This document shows positions 19,807-29,687 of a stretch of 60,709 bases of DNA, one piece after another. The notes beneath the pieces are model-generated. The model was not told where the DNA came from. It saw nothing but the letters and a program-made list of their open reading frames with translations, and made no database searches. Origin of the DNA: Pseudomonadota bacterium (lineage in GTDB: Bacteria > Pseudomonadota > Gammaproteobacteria > Arenicellales > UBA868); assembly GCA_018672825.1 (NCBI GenBank), contig JABHUE010000050.1, forward strand, positions 1 to 60,709. The letters run 5' to 3'. The position numbers and the translations under genes were made by a program. How positions within the stretch are numbered: the first letter of the stretch is position 1; every line of letters begins with the position of its first letter.

Positions 19807-20907
19807 ATGATCCTGCGTAGAGCCCTAGCCCGAGAAGTTTTGCTGACGAGTAGCGCGGTAACTGCTGTCATCTTCAGTATATTTCTTGTGGTCAGGGTGT
19901 TGGGATTTTTACGACAGGCGGCAGAGGGAGTTATCCCGGTCGATAGTATTTTTCTACTCCTGTTCCTAAAGGTCATAGCCTATATGGACGTCCTTTTACC
20001 TCTTATGATGTTTGTGGCCATGTTATTGGTTTTAGGGCGCTGGAGTCGTGAGAACGAACTCACCATTATGGCGGCGTCTGGTTTTAGCCTTTGGTATTTG
20101 GCTCGACCGACGGCGTTTCTAATTCTGGTTGGGACTGTCATTGTGGGCGGCTTTTCAATTGTCGTGGGGCCGATGGCTGTCCGCGCGGTTGGCGCTCTGG
20201 AACATGAGCTTAAAACACGTACCGATATTGTCGGCGTAAGTCCGGGTGTTTTTACTGAGACGCGAGCAGGGCAAGGCGTGTACTTTATTGAAAAACTCAG
20301 CAAAGAAACTGATAAGTATGAGGGCGTTTTTGCATGGGGGTCCAACGGCGGGCAAGAAGGGATTGTATTGGCGCAAAGTGCGTATCGGCGCGCCGACTCC
20401 GAGAAAGGCAGCGTTTTTCTAGTGCTCGAAAATGGTGTTCGTTATGAAGGTGCGCCTGGCGATAGTGTTTATCGAGTGATTAATTTCGAACGCTATACAT
20501 TGCGAGATAGGAAGATGGCAAGCGCACCAGTTCGGTACCCCCTGCATGGGTGGAAAACGACGAGACTCTGGCGTTCGATGGGGCCTTATGAGCAAAAAGA
20601 GATCGCTTGGCGAATTTCCAAAGTCATTGTACTGCCAATTTTGATGATTTTTGCTTTGAGCCTTGGAAGGGTTGAGCCAAGGAGTAATCGTTACGTCTCA
20701 ATGTTTTCGGCTTTGTTGATTTATTTCACTTATACGAATCTAGTCACAATGGCATGCGCCCGCGTACCCGCCAGTGGTTTCTCTGCCTGGGTCTTGTTGG
20801 GCTGTATGCATTTAATCTTTGCAAGCGCAGCCGTGTATTTGTTGTGGTGCCGAACACGTGGGAGACCGGTGATTTCGCTACAGAGGATGAAGGCGGCGAA
20901 GGCCTGA
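19807..20907 (+). CDS. lptF: LPS export ABC transporter permease LptF
   Basis: One of two half-permeases that extract lipopolysaccharide from the inner membrane and pass it to the Lpt bridge. Three membrane segments lie in the first 110 residues (SAVTAVIFSIFLVVRVLGFL onward), a periplasmic beta-jellyroll follows at about 130-260, then three C-terminal segments. The conserved cytoplasmic loop contains ENELTIMAASGFS, the coupling helix for the LptB ATPase. Length of 366 is normal. lptG follows directly. Confidence 0.95.
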   Translation: MILRRALAREVLLTSSAVTAVIFSIFLVVRVLGFLRQAAEGVIPVDSIFLLLFLKVIAYMDVLLPLMMFVAMLLVLGRWSRENELTIMAASGFSLWYLARPTAFLILVGTVIVGGFSIVVGPMAVRAVGALEHELKTRTDIVGVSPGVFTETRAGQGVYFIEKLSKETDKYEGVFAWGSNGGQEGIVLAQSAYRRADSEKGSVFLVLENGVRYEGAPGDSVYRVINFERYTLRDRKMASAPVRYPLHGWKTTRLWRSMGPYEQKEIAWRISKVIVLPILMIFALSLGRVEPRSNRYVSMFSALLIYFTYTNLVTMACARVPASGFSAWVLLGCMHLIFASAAVYLLWCRTRGRPVISLQRMKAAKA

Positions 20908-21981
20908 TTGCTGATGCGTTTGCTTGATCTCTATTTGGGCAGGATTCTTTTGAGTCAGATCTTGTTAGTGATGTCAGTGTTGGTCGGCATCTTTGCCTTC
21001 GTGACTTTTATTGACCAGGTGTCTTATTTGGGGACGGGGAACTATTCAGTCTGGGATGCTTTTCAGTATGTTGTGCTTAGCACCCCTCGGATCATTTATG
21101 AGATTTTTCCGATGGCTGTGTTAATCGGGGCCATTTTGGGATTGTCTTTGTTAGCGCTTGATTCAGAGTTGATCGTAATGCGAGCAAGTGGTGTATCGAT
21201 CGGGCAGATTACTTTCGCGGTACTAAAATTAGGGCTGGCGCTCGCACTGCTTGCACTGATAATTGGCGAGTTTTTGACGCCTTGGTCGGAGACGCTAGCG
21301 CAACGTGGTCGTGCAGAAGCCCTTGAGCAAAACATTGAACATAAATCCAATTCAGGATTATGGATGCGTGATGGGAACACCTTCGTTAACGTGAGAGAGG
21401 TGCTTCCTGATCTCAGTTTGCGTGAAATTCGAGTTTTCCAGTTCGATAGTGTGAGTCAGTTGCGTGCATTAGTTCATGCCGAGAAGGGAACTTACAGAAC
21501 GCAGTATTGGGATCTCAGCAACGTAAAACAGACGCTGATTGATGAAGATGGCTTTACCCAAGTGAGCGAATCACAGAAAGCACGATGGAAGACGTCGGTC
21601 ACACCGCAAACGATGTCGGTATTTTTGGTCCAGCCTGATCAGCTATCTCTGATGCAGTTGCGCAAATACATTGCTCATTTACTGATGAATCTTCAAGATG
21701 CCCGAAACTTCGAGCTAGCCTACTGGTCAAAGCTCACGCTACCCCTCGCCACCGGCGTAATGCTTCTGCTTGCAATACCATTTGTGTTTGGGAGTATTCG
21801 TGCCAACAGTATGGGTCGAAATCTTTTTGTTGGCATTATGATTGGTATTATCTTTTTCGCGGTGAGCAAAGCACTTGGGTATATCGTTTTGGTTTACAAC
21901 CTTCCGCCGCTTTTAGGTGCAACATTGCCTACGATGGGCTTTGCTGCGGCGGCGGGCCTTTTGTTTCGACGAATTCGCTAA
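20908..21981 (+). CDS. lptG: LPS export ABC transporter permease LptG
   Basis: Partner of LptF in the LptB2FG exporter. The topology is the same: membrane segments around residues 12-115, the coupling loop SELIVMRASGVSIGQI, a periplasmic jellyroll, and three C-terminal segments. Two starts are possible: the TTG at 20908 directly after the lptF stop, with GAAGG five bases upstream, or the ATG at 20914. Either gives an intact protein. lptB is not in this window. The gene ends tail to tail with ald. Confidence 0.95.
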   Translation: MLMRLLDLYLGRILLSQILLVMSVLVGIFAFVTFIDQVSYLGTGNYSVWDAFQYVVLSTPRIIYEIFPMAVLIGAILGLSLLALDSELIVMRASGVSIGQITFAVLKLGLALALLALIIGEFLTPWSETLAQRGRAEALEQNIEHKSNSGLWMRDGNTFVNVREVLPDLSLREIRVFQFDSVSQLRALVHAEKGTYRTQYWDLSNVKQTLIDEDGFTQVSESQKARWKTSVTPQTMSVFLVQPDQLSLMQLRKYIAHLLMNLQDARNFELAYWSKLTLPLATGVMLLLAIPFVFGSIRANSMGRNLFVGIMIGIIFFAVSKALGYIVLVYNLPPLLGATLPTMGFAAAAGLLFRRIR

Positions 21982-22006
21982 AAGCTAAAGGTCTTTTTGT
22001 ACGGCG

Positions 22007-23122
22007 CTATCCTAAAACACTCATTGGTTCGACGTAGTTATATCCTAGATCAATAGCCACTTCAGCGTTCGTGACTTGGCCATCGTGAACGTTGAGTCCG
22101 TTGCAAAGATGTGAATCCGCTTTTAATGCCTCGCGGAAACCGTGATTAGCAAGAGTCAGGATGTGCGGCAGCGTGACATTGTTCAAAGCATATGTGGATG
22201 TCCGCGGCACACCGCCCGGCATATTTGCTACGCAGTAATGCACAACATCATCAACCACATAAGTGGGGTCAGCATGAGTTGTGGCTTTTGACGTCTCACA
22301 GCAGCCTCCCTGGTCAATCGCGACATCAACAATCACTGAGCCTGATTTCATCGCGACTACCATTTCGCGAGTGACCAGCTTTGGTGCGGATGCTCCTGGA
22401 ATCAGAACGCCGCCGATAACAAGATCGGCATCGAGCACATGTTTTTCGACAGCGTCGCGCGTTGAGAAAACCGTATGGGTTGATGTCCCGAATTGTTGCC
22501 AATGCGCTTCTATCACCTCAGGACTTCGATCAACGACCCATACTTCAGCGCCCATTCCCACAGCAATCGCAGCAGCGTGTTTGCCAACAACGCCGGCGCC
22601 CAATACCACGACTTTTGCTCGATCTACTCCGGGCACACCCCCTAACAGGATGCCACGACCACCATGAGGGTGCTCAAGGCAATGAGCGCCAGCCTGGATC
22701 GCCATGCGTCCCGCGACTTTCGACATTGGCGCGAGCAAGGGAAGCCCACCGTAAGGAGAGGTGACGGTCTCATAGGCAATACAGGTAGCCCCACTGCTGA
22801 TGAGATCTTTTGTCTGATCAGGATCTGGCGCGAGATGCAGGTAGGTAAAAAGTATTTGACCTTGCCGCAGCATCGCCCGCTCCACAGCCTGAGGCTCCTT
22901 AACTTTCACAATCATTTCAGCTGATGAAAAGATATCTTCCGCCCGATCGATAATCGTGGCACCGACTGCCCTATATTCATCATCGATCGCGCCGATGCCC
23001 TCTCCTGCGCGCGTCTCGATCATCACTGAGTGCCCGTGACTGACAGCCTCCCGGACGCTGGAAGGCGTCATCCCAACACGATACTCGTGGTTTTTTATCT
23101 CCTTTGGTACTCCAATTTTCAT
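22007..23122 (-). CDS. ald: Alanine dehydrogenase
   Basis: NAD-dependent oxidative deamination of L-alanine to pyruvate and ammonium. The protein begins [20 protein letters not shown], the family hallmark, and has the Rossmann motif [13 protein letters not shown] in the middle. Length of 371 is standard. The gene lies 81 bases downstream of xsc on the same strand. In known taurine pathways that use a taurine:pyruvate aminotransferase, Ald regenerates pyruvate from the alanine formed, so its place next to xsc supports that role here; general alanine catabolism remains possible. Confidence 0.95.
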   Translation of the reverse strand: MKIGVPKEIKNHEYRVGMTPSSVREAVSHGHSVMIETRAGEGIGAIDDEYRAVGATIIDRAEDIFSSAEMIVKVKEPQAVERAMLRQGQILFTYLHLAPDPDQTKDLISSGATCIAYETVTSPYGGLPLLAPMSKVAGRMAIQAGAHCLEHPHGGRGILLGGVPGVDRAKVVVLGAGVVGKHAAAIAVGMGAEVWVVDRSPEVIEAHWQQFGTSTHTVFSTRDAVEKHVLDADLVIGGVLIPGASAPKLVTREMVVAMKSGSVIVDVAIDQGGCCETSKATTHADPTYVVDDVVHYCVANMPGGVPRTSTYALNNVTLPHILTLANHGFREALKADSHLCNGLNVHDGQVTNAEVAIDLGYNYVEPMSVLG

Positions 23123-23203
23123 TTTTGCCCCCCGGCTTTAGAAAATGATGGTCAAAATAGATTTGACCACTTATAAATAAACAGGCTTGTGAATAATCCT
23201 AAA

Positions 23204-24982
23204 TTAAGCGACCTCTTGTGGGCGCATATCTTTGGGGTTAATACCTGCTACCGCCACTGGCGCTTTCATGGCATCTCTCCGGAAAGGCTCGCCGAGTTCT
23301 TGGTTAAGAACGACCTCTATGAAGGTTGTAACGTTCTTATTCATTTGCTCGTCAACGGCCGTTTTGAGAGCGTTGGTTAAGCCTTCCGCAGTTTCTGCTT
23401 TGACGCCTTTGATTCCGCAGGCTTCTGCCACTTTTGCGTACTCCACTCCAACGTTCAGTTCTGTGCCCACAAAATTATCTTCGTACCAAAGGGTGGTGTT
23501 TCGTTTCTCAGCGCCCCACTGATAGTTTCTGAAAATAATCATCGTAATGGGCGGCCACTCGTTTCGTCCACAGGCGGTCATTTCGTTCATCGAAATGCCA
23601 AAGGCGCCATCACCGGCAAAGCCAATGACAGGTGTGTCCGGGCAGCCGATTTTTGCACCCAAGATAGAAGGGAATCCATAACCACAAGGACCAAATAATC
23701 CAGGCGCTAGATATTTTCGACCCGCTTCAAAACTCGGATAGGCGTTGCCAATAGCGCAGTTATTGCCAATGTCTGACGACACAATGGCATCCTGAGGCAT
23801 CGCAGCCATGATGGCTTTCCAAGCCTGTCGTGGAGACATGCGCTCGGGTTGGCTATCACGTGATCGTTGATTCCAGGTTGTGCCTGGATCATCGTCTTCG
23901 TGATCCATTTGACTGAGTTCATGGATCCAGGCTGATTTAGACTGTTTGATTTCTTCTTTACGAGAATCACGGTTTTGATCCCCCGCACTGCTGGACAGTT
24001 GTTCCGAAATTTGCTCTGCCACCTTTCGAGCATCTCCCTGGATCGCAACATCGACATTTTTGGTCAACCCGATTCTGTCGGCGTTGATGTCAACTTGAAT
24101 CAACTTTGCATCGTTCGGCCAATAGTCAATCCCATAACCGGGTAAGGTCGAGAACGGATTTAACCGAGTGCCGAGGGCTAAAACCACATCGGCTTTGGAA
24201 ATGAGTTCCATTGCGGCTTTTGAGCCGTTATAGCCAAGTGGCCCCGCCGCAAGAGGATGTGAGCCGGGAAACGCGTCGTTATGCTGGTAGTTACAGCAGA
24301 CTGGCGCATCTAATTTTTCCGCCAGCTGGGCAGATGCGGGGATTCCGCCGCTCAGTACAACGCCGGCCCCATTTAAGATAACCGGGAATTTGGCGTCGGA
24401 TAGCAGCTGCGCCGCGTTTGCAATGGCGTCAGCACCGCCTGGCGAACGTTCAATCTTGATCACTTGAGGCAGTTCGATATCGATAACTTGAGTCCAGTAA
24501 TCGCGTGGTACATTGATCTGTGCGGGCGCCGAGCCTCGACGCGCTTTCTCGATGACCCGATTGAGGACTTCTGCCATTCGGGACGGATCTCGAACTTCTT
24601 CTTGGTAACAGACTAAGTCTTGGAAAATTGCCATCTGCTTGACTTCTTGGAACCCGCCCTGGCCAATAGTTTTGTTAGCCGCTTGAGGTGTCACGAGTAA
24701 AAGCGGCGTATGATTCCAATAAGCCGTCATTATTGGCGTAACAAAGTTCGTGATTCCAGGCCCGTTTTGGGCAATCGCCATGCTCATTTTTCCAGACGCG
24801 CGGGAGTAACCATCGGCGCTCATGCCAGCATTGCACTCGTGAGCGCAATCCCAGAAACTGATTCCGGCCTGGGGAAATAGGTCAGAGATTGGCATCATTG
24901 CTGATCCGATAATTCCAAAGGCGTGTTCGATACCCTGCATCTGCAGTACTTTGACGAAAGCCTCTTCAGTGGTCATTTTCAT
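23204..24982 (-). CDS. xsc: Sulfoacetaldehyde acetyltransferase
   Basis: Thiamine-diphosphate enzyme that converts sulfoacetaldehyde and phosphate to acetyl phosphate and sulfite, the carbon-sulfur bond-breaking step of taurine and other C2-sulfonate degradation. The start MKMTTEEAFVKVLQMQGIEH, the GIIGSAMMPISDLFP segment and PLLLVTPQAANK are characteristic of Xsc rather than of acetolactate synthases. The cofactor-activating glutamate is Glu49 (HECNAG), and the ThDP/Mg motif starts GDG at 457-459. Length of 592 is as expected. The gene sits between a MocR regulator and ald on the same strand. Confidence 0.95.
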   Translation of the reverse strand: MKMTTEEAFVKVLQMQGIEHAFGIIGSAMMPISDLFPQAGISFWDCAHECNAGMSADGYSRASGKMSMAIAQNGPGITNFVTPIMTAYWNHTPLLLVTPQAANKTIGQGGFQEVKQMAIFQDLVCYQEEVRDPSRMAEVLNRVIEKARRGSAPAQINVPRDYWTQVIDIELPQVIKIERSPGGADAIANAAQLLSDAKFPVILNGAGVVLSGGIPASAQLAEKLDAPVCCNYQHNDAFPGSHPLAAGPLGYNGSKAAMELISKADVVLALGTRLNPFSTLPGYGIDYWPNDAKLIQVDINADRIGLTKNVDVAIQGDARKVAEQISEQLSSSAGDQNRDSRKEEIKQSKSAWIHELSQMDHEDDDPGTTWNQRSRDSQPERMSPRQAWKAIMAAMPQDAIVSSDIGNNCAIGNAYPSFEAGRKYLAPGLFGPCGYGFPSILGAKIGCPDTPVIGFAGDGAFGISMNEMTACGRNEWPPITMIIFRNYQWGAEKRNTTLWYEDNFVGTELNVGVEYAKVAEACGIKGVKAETAEGLTNALKTAVDEQMNKNVTTFIEVVLNQELGEPFRRDAMKAPVAVAGINPKDMRPQEVA

Positions 24983-25212
24983 GGGTGCACAGCTCCTGTT
25001 TTTTGGCGTTAAGGGATAAGATAAAAAGTTCTTGGCGTTTTGTTGATTCAGCTACCGCGTTCGCAGGGCGCTCTTGAAAAGCCACGTTTGACCGAACATT
25101 AGTCGATTGACAGTCCAGTCGCATAGGACCAGCGGGAAGGTCAGTGATATGCCAGTTGCCGGTCTAGTTGAGCCACGGGTGGTTGGGGAGAGGTTGCAAG
25201 CCCTGTTTGTAG

Positions 25213-26718
25213 TTAAGAGGCGTTTGACTTGTGCGAGGAATCTGAATTAACGATCGAGGCAATTTGTCGCACGCCGGGCTCGATTTTATCCACAGGAATT
25301 GATGAAAATCCTAGTCTGAGATACGCGCATGGACTTGGCGGGCGATGAAAGAAGACCTCTCCAGATTCAAAAAGCAGGCTTTTTGACAGGCATTTTTTCT
25401 GGAGATCATCGACATCTACTCCTGATGGAGACTGAAGCCAGAAAGACGACCCCCCTGTGGATGGGCTGATGCGCCAATTTGGCAGGTAGGTTGTAATTGC
25501 TGTTCTGAGCGTGTGCCAGCGATCACTCAGTGAATGACTCAATCGGCGAATTAAAGCATCATGGTAACCCCGCTTGAGAAACTGGGCGACGATGAGTTGG
25601 TTATTGGCTGGAGGATGTCGACTCATCAGTCGTCGTAAGACCCGAGCTTCGCGAATAAAATCTTCCGGCCCAGTCATGAATCCAACGCGCAGACCAGGTG
25701 CTAACGTTTTTGAGAGACTACCAATGTAGATAACGACACCGTCTTTATCGAGGCTTTTTAGTGCCGGAATGGGATTGCCATGAAAGTTATGCTCGCTTTC
25801 ATAATCATCTTCAATAATAACAAATTGCTGCTCTTTGGCAGATTGGAGTAGTTGTTCTCGGCGCGAGCGACTCAGCGTGACGGTAGTTGGAAACTGATGG
25901 CTTGGGGTTAGATAAAGGCATTCGCAATCATTTAGATCGTTGCTTGGAATTAATCCCTCATTGTCCACCGGGATGGGTTTTAGTTTTGCGGTTCGCGATA
26001 GGAATATGTTTCGGGCATCCGGGTATCCCGGATCTTCGATGGCAACAGTTTTATGTTGATCAAGCAATAGATCCGCGATCAAAAACAGTGCCTGTTGAGC
26101 GCCGAGCGTCACCAGGATTTCATCGGCTTGCGCCCAAACGCCCCGCCTCGGAAGAATGCGAGTTTGGATTTGTTCGATAAGTTCAGGATCGTCCTGATCA
26201 ATGCGATCAGCCGACCATTGCTGAATGGCGCCGACCGTGGCGGCATCTCGACAACATTCCCTCCACTCGTTTACGGGGAAAAAGTGGGAATCTATTTGAC
26301 CGTAGATAAAAGGATATCGATAACTCGACCAGTCGGCGGGTTTGTTAAGATTTCGCTGCTGGGTGGGTGTGAAACGAAGTTTTTGTGTCCAGTCGATCGC
26401 TCCAAAACTACGAGCGCCTGACGGTGGGCTCATGACGCGGTCTCGCAGAATATCGTCACTTACAAAGTATCCGCTTCGCTCCCGTGCAACGAGAAATCCT
26501 TCATCGACCAGCCTCTGATAAACCAGAACAACGGTATTTCGGGCGACTTTAAGCTGGTCAGCCAGTTTGCGCCCCGACGGCATCGCGGTGCCAGGGGCAA
26601 TCTGCCCATCTAATATCGTTCTGACGAGCATCTCCTGAATTTGATTCTGTAAATTCGTCCCACTATCACTGGATAGCTCGAATAAACGGTCAGGAATTAC
26701 TGGACTCATCTTTGGCAA
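25213..26718 (-). CDS. MocR/PdxR-family transcriptional regulator, probable TauR
   Basis: GntR-type winged-helix domain (about residues 20-85; GRKLADQLKVARNTVVLVYQ is the recognition part) fused to a class I aminotransferase-like domain. The PLP lysine is Lys337 in GSLSKTLAPGLRVGF. TauR, the activator of taurine genes in Rhodobacter, belongs to this family. Here the gene is upstream of xsc-ald on the same strand and divergent from the aminotransferase gene, the classic setting for a local regulator. The assignment to taurine rests on neighbours; PdxR- or GabR-like functions share this architecture. Confidence 0.85.
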   Translation of the reverse strand: MPKMSPVIPDRLFELSSDSGTNLQNQIQEMLVRTILDGQIAPGTAMPSGRKLADQLKVARNTVVLVYQRLVDEGFLVARERSGYFVSDDILRDRVMSPPSGARSFGAIDWTQKLRFTPTQQRNLNKPADWSSYRYPFIYGQIDSHFFPVNEWRECCRDAATVGAIQQWSADRIDQDDPELIEQIQTRILPRRGVWAQADEILVTLGAQQALFLIADLLLDQHKTVAIEDPGYPDARNIFLSRTAKLKPIPVDNEGLIPSNDLNDCECLYLTPSHQFPTTVTLSRSRREQLLQSAKEQQFVIIEDDYESEHNFHGNPIPALKSLDKDGVVIYIGSLSKTLAPGLRVGFMTGPEDFIREARVLRRLMSRHPPANNQLIVAQFLKRGYHDALIRRLSHSLSDRWHTLRTAITTYLPNWRISPSTGGSSFWLQSPSGVDVDDLQKKCLSKSLLFESGEVFFHRPPSPCAYLRLGFSSIPVDKIEPGVRQIASIVNSDSSHKSNAS

Positions 26719-26828
26719 GGAATTGGTCCTATCGGAGTCGGATGGTTAGGATTAACGTGTTGATATCACATAAAAAGCCACAGTTCTAACGCGCAACTAT
26801 ATCAGGCGCTTTCAATCAAGGAAAAATC
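26719..26828. promoter_or_regulatory. Divergent promoter region between the MocR regulator and aminotransferase genes
   Basis: This 110-base gap must hold the promoters for both directions and is the likely binding site of the MocR regulator. It contains a short palindrome TGATATCA at 26761-26768 flanked by TGT and CA. The GGAAAAATC before the ATG at 26829 serves as ribosome-binding site. I could not identify the direct repeats expected for a MocR protein with confidence. Confidence 0.4.
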
Positions 26829-28139
26829 ATGAAATACGATCCAGAATTCCTCGAAAACTATTGGATGCCGTTCACTTCGAACCGCGATTTTAAGGCAGAC
26901 CCTCGCATTGTTGAGCGAAGCGAGGGCATGTATATGTACAACGATGCCGGGGATCGGATTCTAGATGGATCTTCCGCCTTATTTTGTTGTGCAGCAGGTC
27001 ACAGTCGTCCGGAAATTGCAGAGGCGGTACACAATCAGTTGAAAGAATGCGCTTATGTGCCTCCTTTTCAGCTCGCTCAACCTTTAGCATTTGAGCTTGC
27101 CCGGCGTGTCGCCAAGCTCACTCCGGATGGACTTGATCATATTTTCTTCGGTTGCTCGGGTTCTGAAGCGATCGATTCTGCGATGAAAATTGTTTATGCC
27201 TACCACTATGCGAGGGGAGAAGGGCAGCGCCAGCGATTTGTCTCTCGGGAACGGGCATATCACGGCGTTAATATGGCGGGTGTCTCGCTTAGCGGCATGA
27301 TCAAGAACCGTCAGGCGTTCGGTCCGGGTATTCCGGGCGTCGTTCACATGCGGCATACCTGGACGCCTGAGAACCGTTTTGTAAAGGGTCAGCCTGAGAC
27401 GGGAGTTGAGCTCGCAGAAGATTTGTTGAGGATAGCCGCTAACTACGGTCCTGATACGATTGCAGCTTGTGTTGTAGAGCCGGTAGCAGGGTCCACAGGT
27501 TGCCTCGTACCACCCAAAGGATATCTTGAGCGAATCAGGGAAATTTGTGACGACCATGGCATTCTTCTGGTTTTTGATGAGGTGATCTGTGGATTTGGGC
27601 GAATGGGCACGCCGTTTGCGTCCCAAGCATTTGGTGTAACACCCGATATCATGACAATGGCGAAAGCGCTTACAAATGCTGCGCAGCCAATGGGCGCGGT
27701 TGCTGTGAGCGATAAAGTTTACGACACCATTGTTGATGGATCGCCGGATGGCGCCATTGAATTTTTCCATGGATATACCTATTCAGCTCATCCCGCTGCC
27801 TGTGCGGCTGGAATAGCGACCATGGAAATTTTTGAAAAAGAAAACCTTATCGAGCGCGCGGCGGAGTTGTCTGAGTATTTTCTTGATCAGGTGTTTGCGC
27901 TGAGTGATATTCCGATGATCACGGATATTCGGGGCTACGGGCTGTTTGCGGGCATTGATCTGGAGCCCATGGGTAATCCTGGCGTGCGCGGTCTTGATTT
28001 TCAGAAAAGAATGTTTAAGAACGGGCTTCATTTAAAGATGACTGGTGATGCAGCGTTGATTTCTCCACCATTGATTGCCGAGCGTCATCATATCGACAAG
28101 ATTTGTGAGGTGATGAGGCAGACGTTGGCTGAATATTGA
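26829..28139 (+). CDS. Class III aminotransferase, omega-amino acid:pyruvate type (probable taurine or beta-alanine transaminase)
   Basis: PLP enzyme moving a terminal amino group to pyruvate. It resembles Pseudomonas omega-amino acid:pyruvate aminotransferase from start to end (YWMPFTSNRDF, FFGCSGSEAIDSAMK, RAYHGVNMAGVSL, GYTYSAHPAACAAG). The cofactor lysine is Lys279 in TMAKALTN, and the pyridine-binding aspartate is in VFDEVICGFGRMG. Canonical Tpa proteins look different in the N-terminal region, so the expected substrate by sequence is beta-alanine or a similar omega-amine. Its position divergent from the regulator-xsc-ald run and upstream of an ABC importer makes taurine or hypotaurine a reasonable in vivo substrate. 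That is inference. Confidence 0.88.
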   Translation: MKYDPEFLENYWMPFTSNRDFKADPRIVERSEGMYMYNDAGDRILDGSSALFCCAAGHSRPEIAEAVHNQLKECAYVPPFQLAQPLAFELARRVAKLTPDGLDHIFFGCSGSEAIDSAMKIVYAYHYARGEGQRQRFVSRERAYHGVNMAGVSLSGMIKNRQAFGPGIPGVVHMRHTWTPENRFVKGQPETGVELAEDLLRIAANYGPDTIAACVVEPVAGSTGCLVPPKGYLERIREICDDHGILLVFDEVICGFGRMGTPFASQAFGVTPDIMTMAKALTNAAQPMGAVAVSDKVYDTIVDGSPDGAIEFFHGYTYSAHPAACAAGIATMEIFEKENLIERAAELSEYFLDQVFALSDIPMITDIRGYGLFAGIDLEPMGNPGVRGLDFQKRMFKNGLHLKMTGDAALISPPLIAERHHIDKICEVMRQTLAEY

Positions 28140-28399
28140 CCTGATTTTTCGGGTTTACCGATATTCGATTCTTATATCGACTAAAAATAGCGGAGAATAT
28201 TGGACCTTGGATTGATCTTGCACGTTAAGGTCTAGGTCGAGTTAGAATGAGGACAGCCAGTTTTGATTTGAAAAGCCGTTTGCGTGAGCCCCATTAATCT
28301 GGCGTTGACGAGAAGGCGAAGAAAGCTGAACTTGTTGGGTCCGGGACTTGCTTGTCAGGATCGGATATTTGAAATTTGTTCAACCAGTAGGAGGATATT
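28140..28399 (+). promoter_or_regulatory. Leader region of the ABC transporter operon with a sigma-32-like promoter
   Basis: 260 bases separate the aminotransferase from the binding-protein gene. TTTGAAA at 28267-28273 and CCCCATTA at 28289-28296, 15 bases apart, resemble a sigma-32 promoter about 104 bases before the start. A strong ribosome-binding site AGGAGG (28389-28394) stands five bases before the GTG at 28400. I see no riboswitch-like structure I can name. Confidence 0.4.
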
Positions 28400-29572
28400 G
28401 TGTCGGAACAGAAATTTAATAAGAGCCGTAGATCGTTCGTAAAGAAGACTGCCGCGGTGTCAACGGCAGCGGCCGTGGGACCGTGGATCGTTAGCCCCAA
28501 GGTGCTTGCCTCGTCAGGAGAGGTAAACGTACTCCTGTGGTCGGATTACTGCCCACCTGGATTCTTGAAATCTTTTAAAGAAAAAACCGGAATCACGGTT
28601 AATTTCACAGGAATCGGATCGAACGAAGAGATCATCAATAAGATGAAGGCGACCAAAGGGAAGGGCTTCGATGTTTGTAGTCCGACCAACATGCGCTCGC
28701 TCCAATGGGAGCCATTAGGCCTAATTCAGCCTATTGACTACGGCCGCATTCCTAATGTGAAAAACCTAAACCCGGCTATGTTGGCTGTTGGCGATACCGA
28801 ATGGAACTTCGGTGGGACAGGCTCGCACTGGCTTCCGCAAATCTGGGGAACAGAAGGTGTGGCATGGCGATCGGACAAGTGGTCACCATCTCGTGCCGGC
28901 GAAATGCCAAGCTACGGCGATATCTGGAATAAGGATGTAGAGGGTAAGACAATGATGCGTCCGCATTCGGGTATGCTTGGCGCGGGTCTCTATCTTGAGA
29001 CCACTGGTGCGCTGGAACCCGGAGCGATGCGTAACGCGTATTCTGATGAAGCGACCATGCGCAAGACGTGGCAGGTTGTGACTGATTTCTGCATCAAGAA
29101 CAAGAGTCAAGTCAAACTCTTTTGGAACGATGCCGATAGTCAGAAAAATGGCTTCATGAGTGGCGGGGTTGTCGTTGGCCAGACCTGGGATGGTCCTCCG
29201 ACTGTTCAGATGAAAGAGGGTAAGCCGGTGATCTATCGCGCACCGATCGAGGGCGCGCTCGCGTGGGTTGACGGCCTGACGATCTCTTCGGCCGCAGCAA
29301 ACATCGATGAAACCTATGCATTTTTGGACTACTGTTTTGATCCAGAAGCGGCGGGCCGATCGATTGACGGTGGCGGCGTAGCAGATTGGGGCCAGCACGG
29401 CTATAACTCTGCGGTTCTTGGCGCTGATAAATACGCAAGCGCTGAATATGGCAAGTGGTTTAACGAGATCTATCCAGGCGATGCTTTGGGTAATCTATGG
29501 GCTTGGCCACGTGAGCCACAATGGTATGCCGACGTTCGTACGGAGTACCGCAATAAGTTTGTAAATGCTTAA
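28400..29572 (+). CDS. ABC transporter substrate-binding protein, polyamine (PotD) type, Tat-exported
   Basis: Periplasmic binding protein of the importer encoded downstream. It starts with GTG after a perfect AGGAGG. The N-terminus carries a twin-arginine signal (Arg10-Arg11 in SRRSFVKK) and probable cleavage near residue 39 (KVLAS), so it is exported folded. The mature part has the PotD/PotF-like fold: EVNVLLWSDYCPPGFLKSF, GKGFDVCSPTN and the late ANIDETYAFLDYCFDPEA. Ligand is not predictable: polyamines, 2-aminoethylphosphonate and other amines use this family. Its place beside xsc-type genes suggests an amino-sulfonate or related amine. A strong hairpin follows the gene. Confidence 0.88.
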   Translation: MSEQKFNKSRRSFVKKTAAVSTAAAVGPWIVSPKVLASSGEVNVLLWSDYCPPGFLKSFKEKTGITVNFTGIGSNEEIINKMKATKGKGFDVCSPTNMRSLQWEPLGLIQPIDYGRIPNVKNLNPAMLAVGDTEWNFGGTGSHWLPQIWGTEGVAWRSDKWSPSRAGEMPSYGDIWNKDVEGKTMMRPHSGMLGAGLYLETTGALEPGAMRNAYSDEATMRKTWQVVTDFCIKNKSQVKLFWNDADSQKNGFMSGGVVVGQTWDGPPTVQMKEGKPVIYRAPIEGALAWVDGLTISSAAANIDETYAFLDYCFDPEAAGRSIDGGGVADWGQHGYNSAVLGADKYASAEYGKWFNEIYPGDALGNLWAWPREPQWYADVRTEYRNKFVNA

Positions 29573-29586
29573 TTGATCTAAGCGCT

Positions 29587-29625
29587 GACCACCCTTGGTT
29601 TTTAAATCAAGGGTGGTCATTCTTT
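29587..29625 (+). terminator. Terminator/attenuator hairpin after the binding-protein gene
   Basis: GACCACCCTTG (29587-29597) and CAAGGGTGGTC (29608-29618) form a perfect 11-bp stem with a 10-base loop, followed by ATTCTTT. It probably lowers expression of the downstream ATPase and permease genes relative to the binding protein and protects the 3' end of the abundant message, as in other importer operons. Confidence 0.8.
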
Positions 29626-29687
29626 CCAAATTGTCTGGCGGCGCTTGATATAGCGGCGCCATCCATCTTTCTGACGAGACTGACTCG

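Noticed and set aside
26758-26770. TGATATCA palindrome as the MocR operator
   Set aside because: MocR proteins usually bind direct repeats and I found no second copy; kept only as part of the divergent promoter region.
27084-27770. 228-residue frame antisense to the aminotransferase
   Set aside because: Antisense to conserved PLP-enzyme motifs, no ribosome-binding site and implausible composition.
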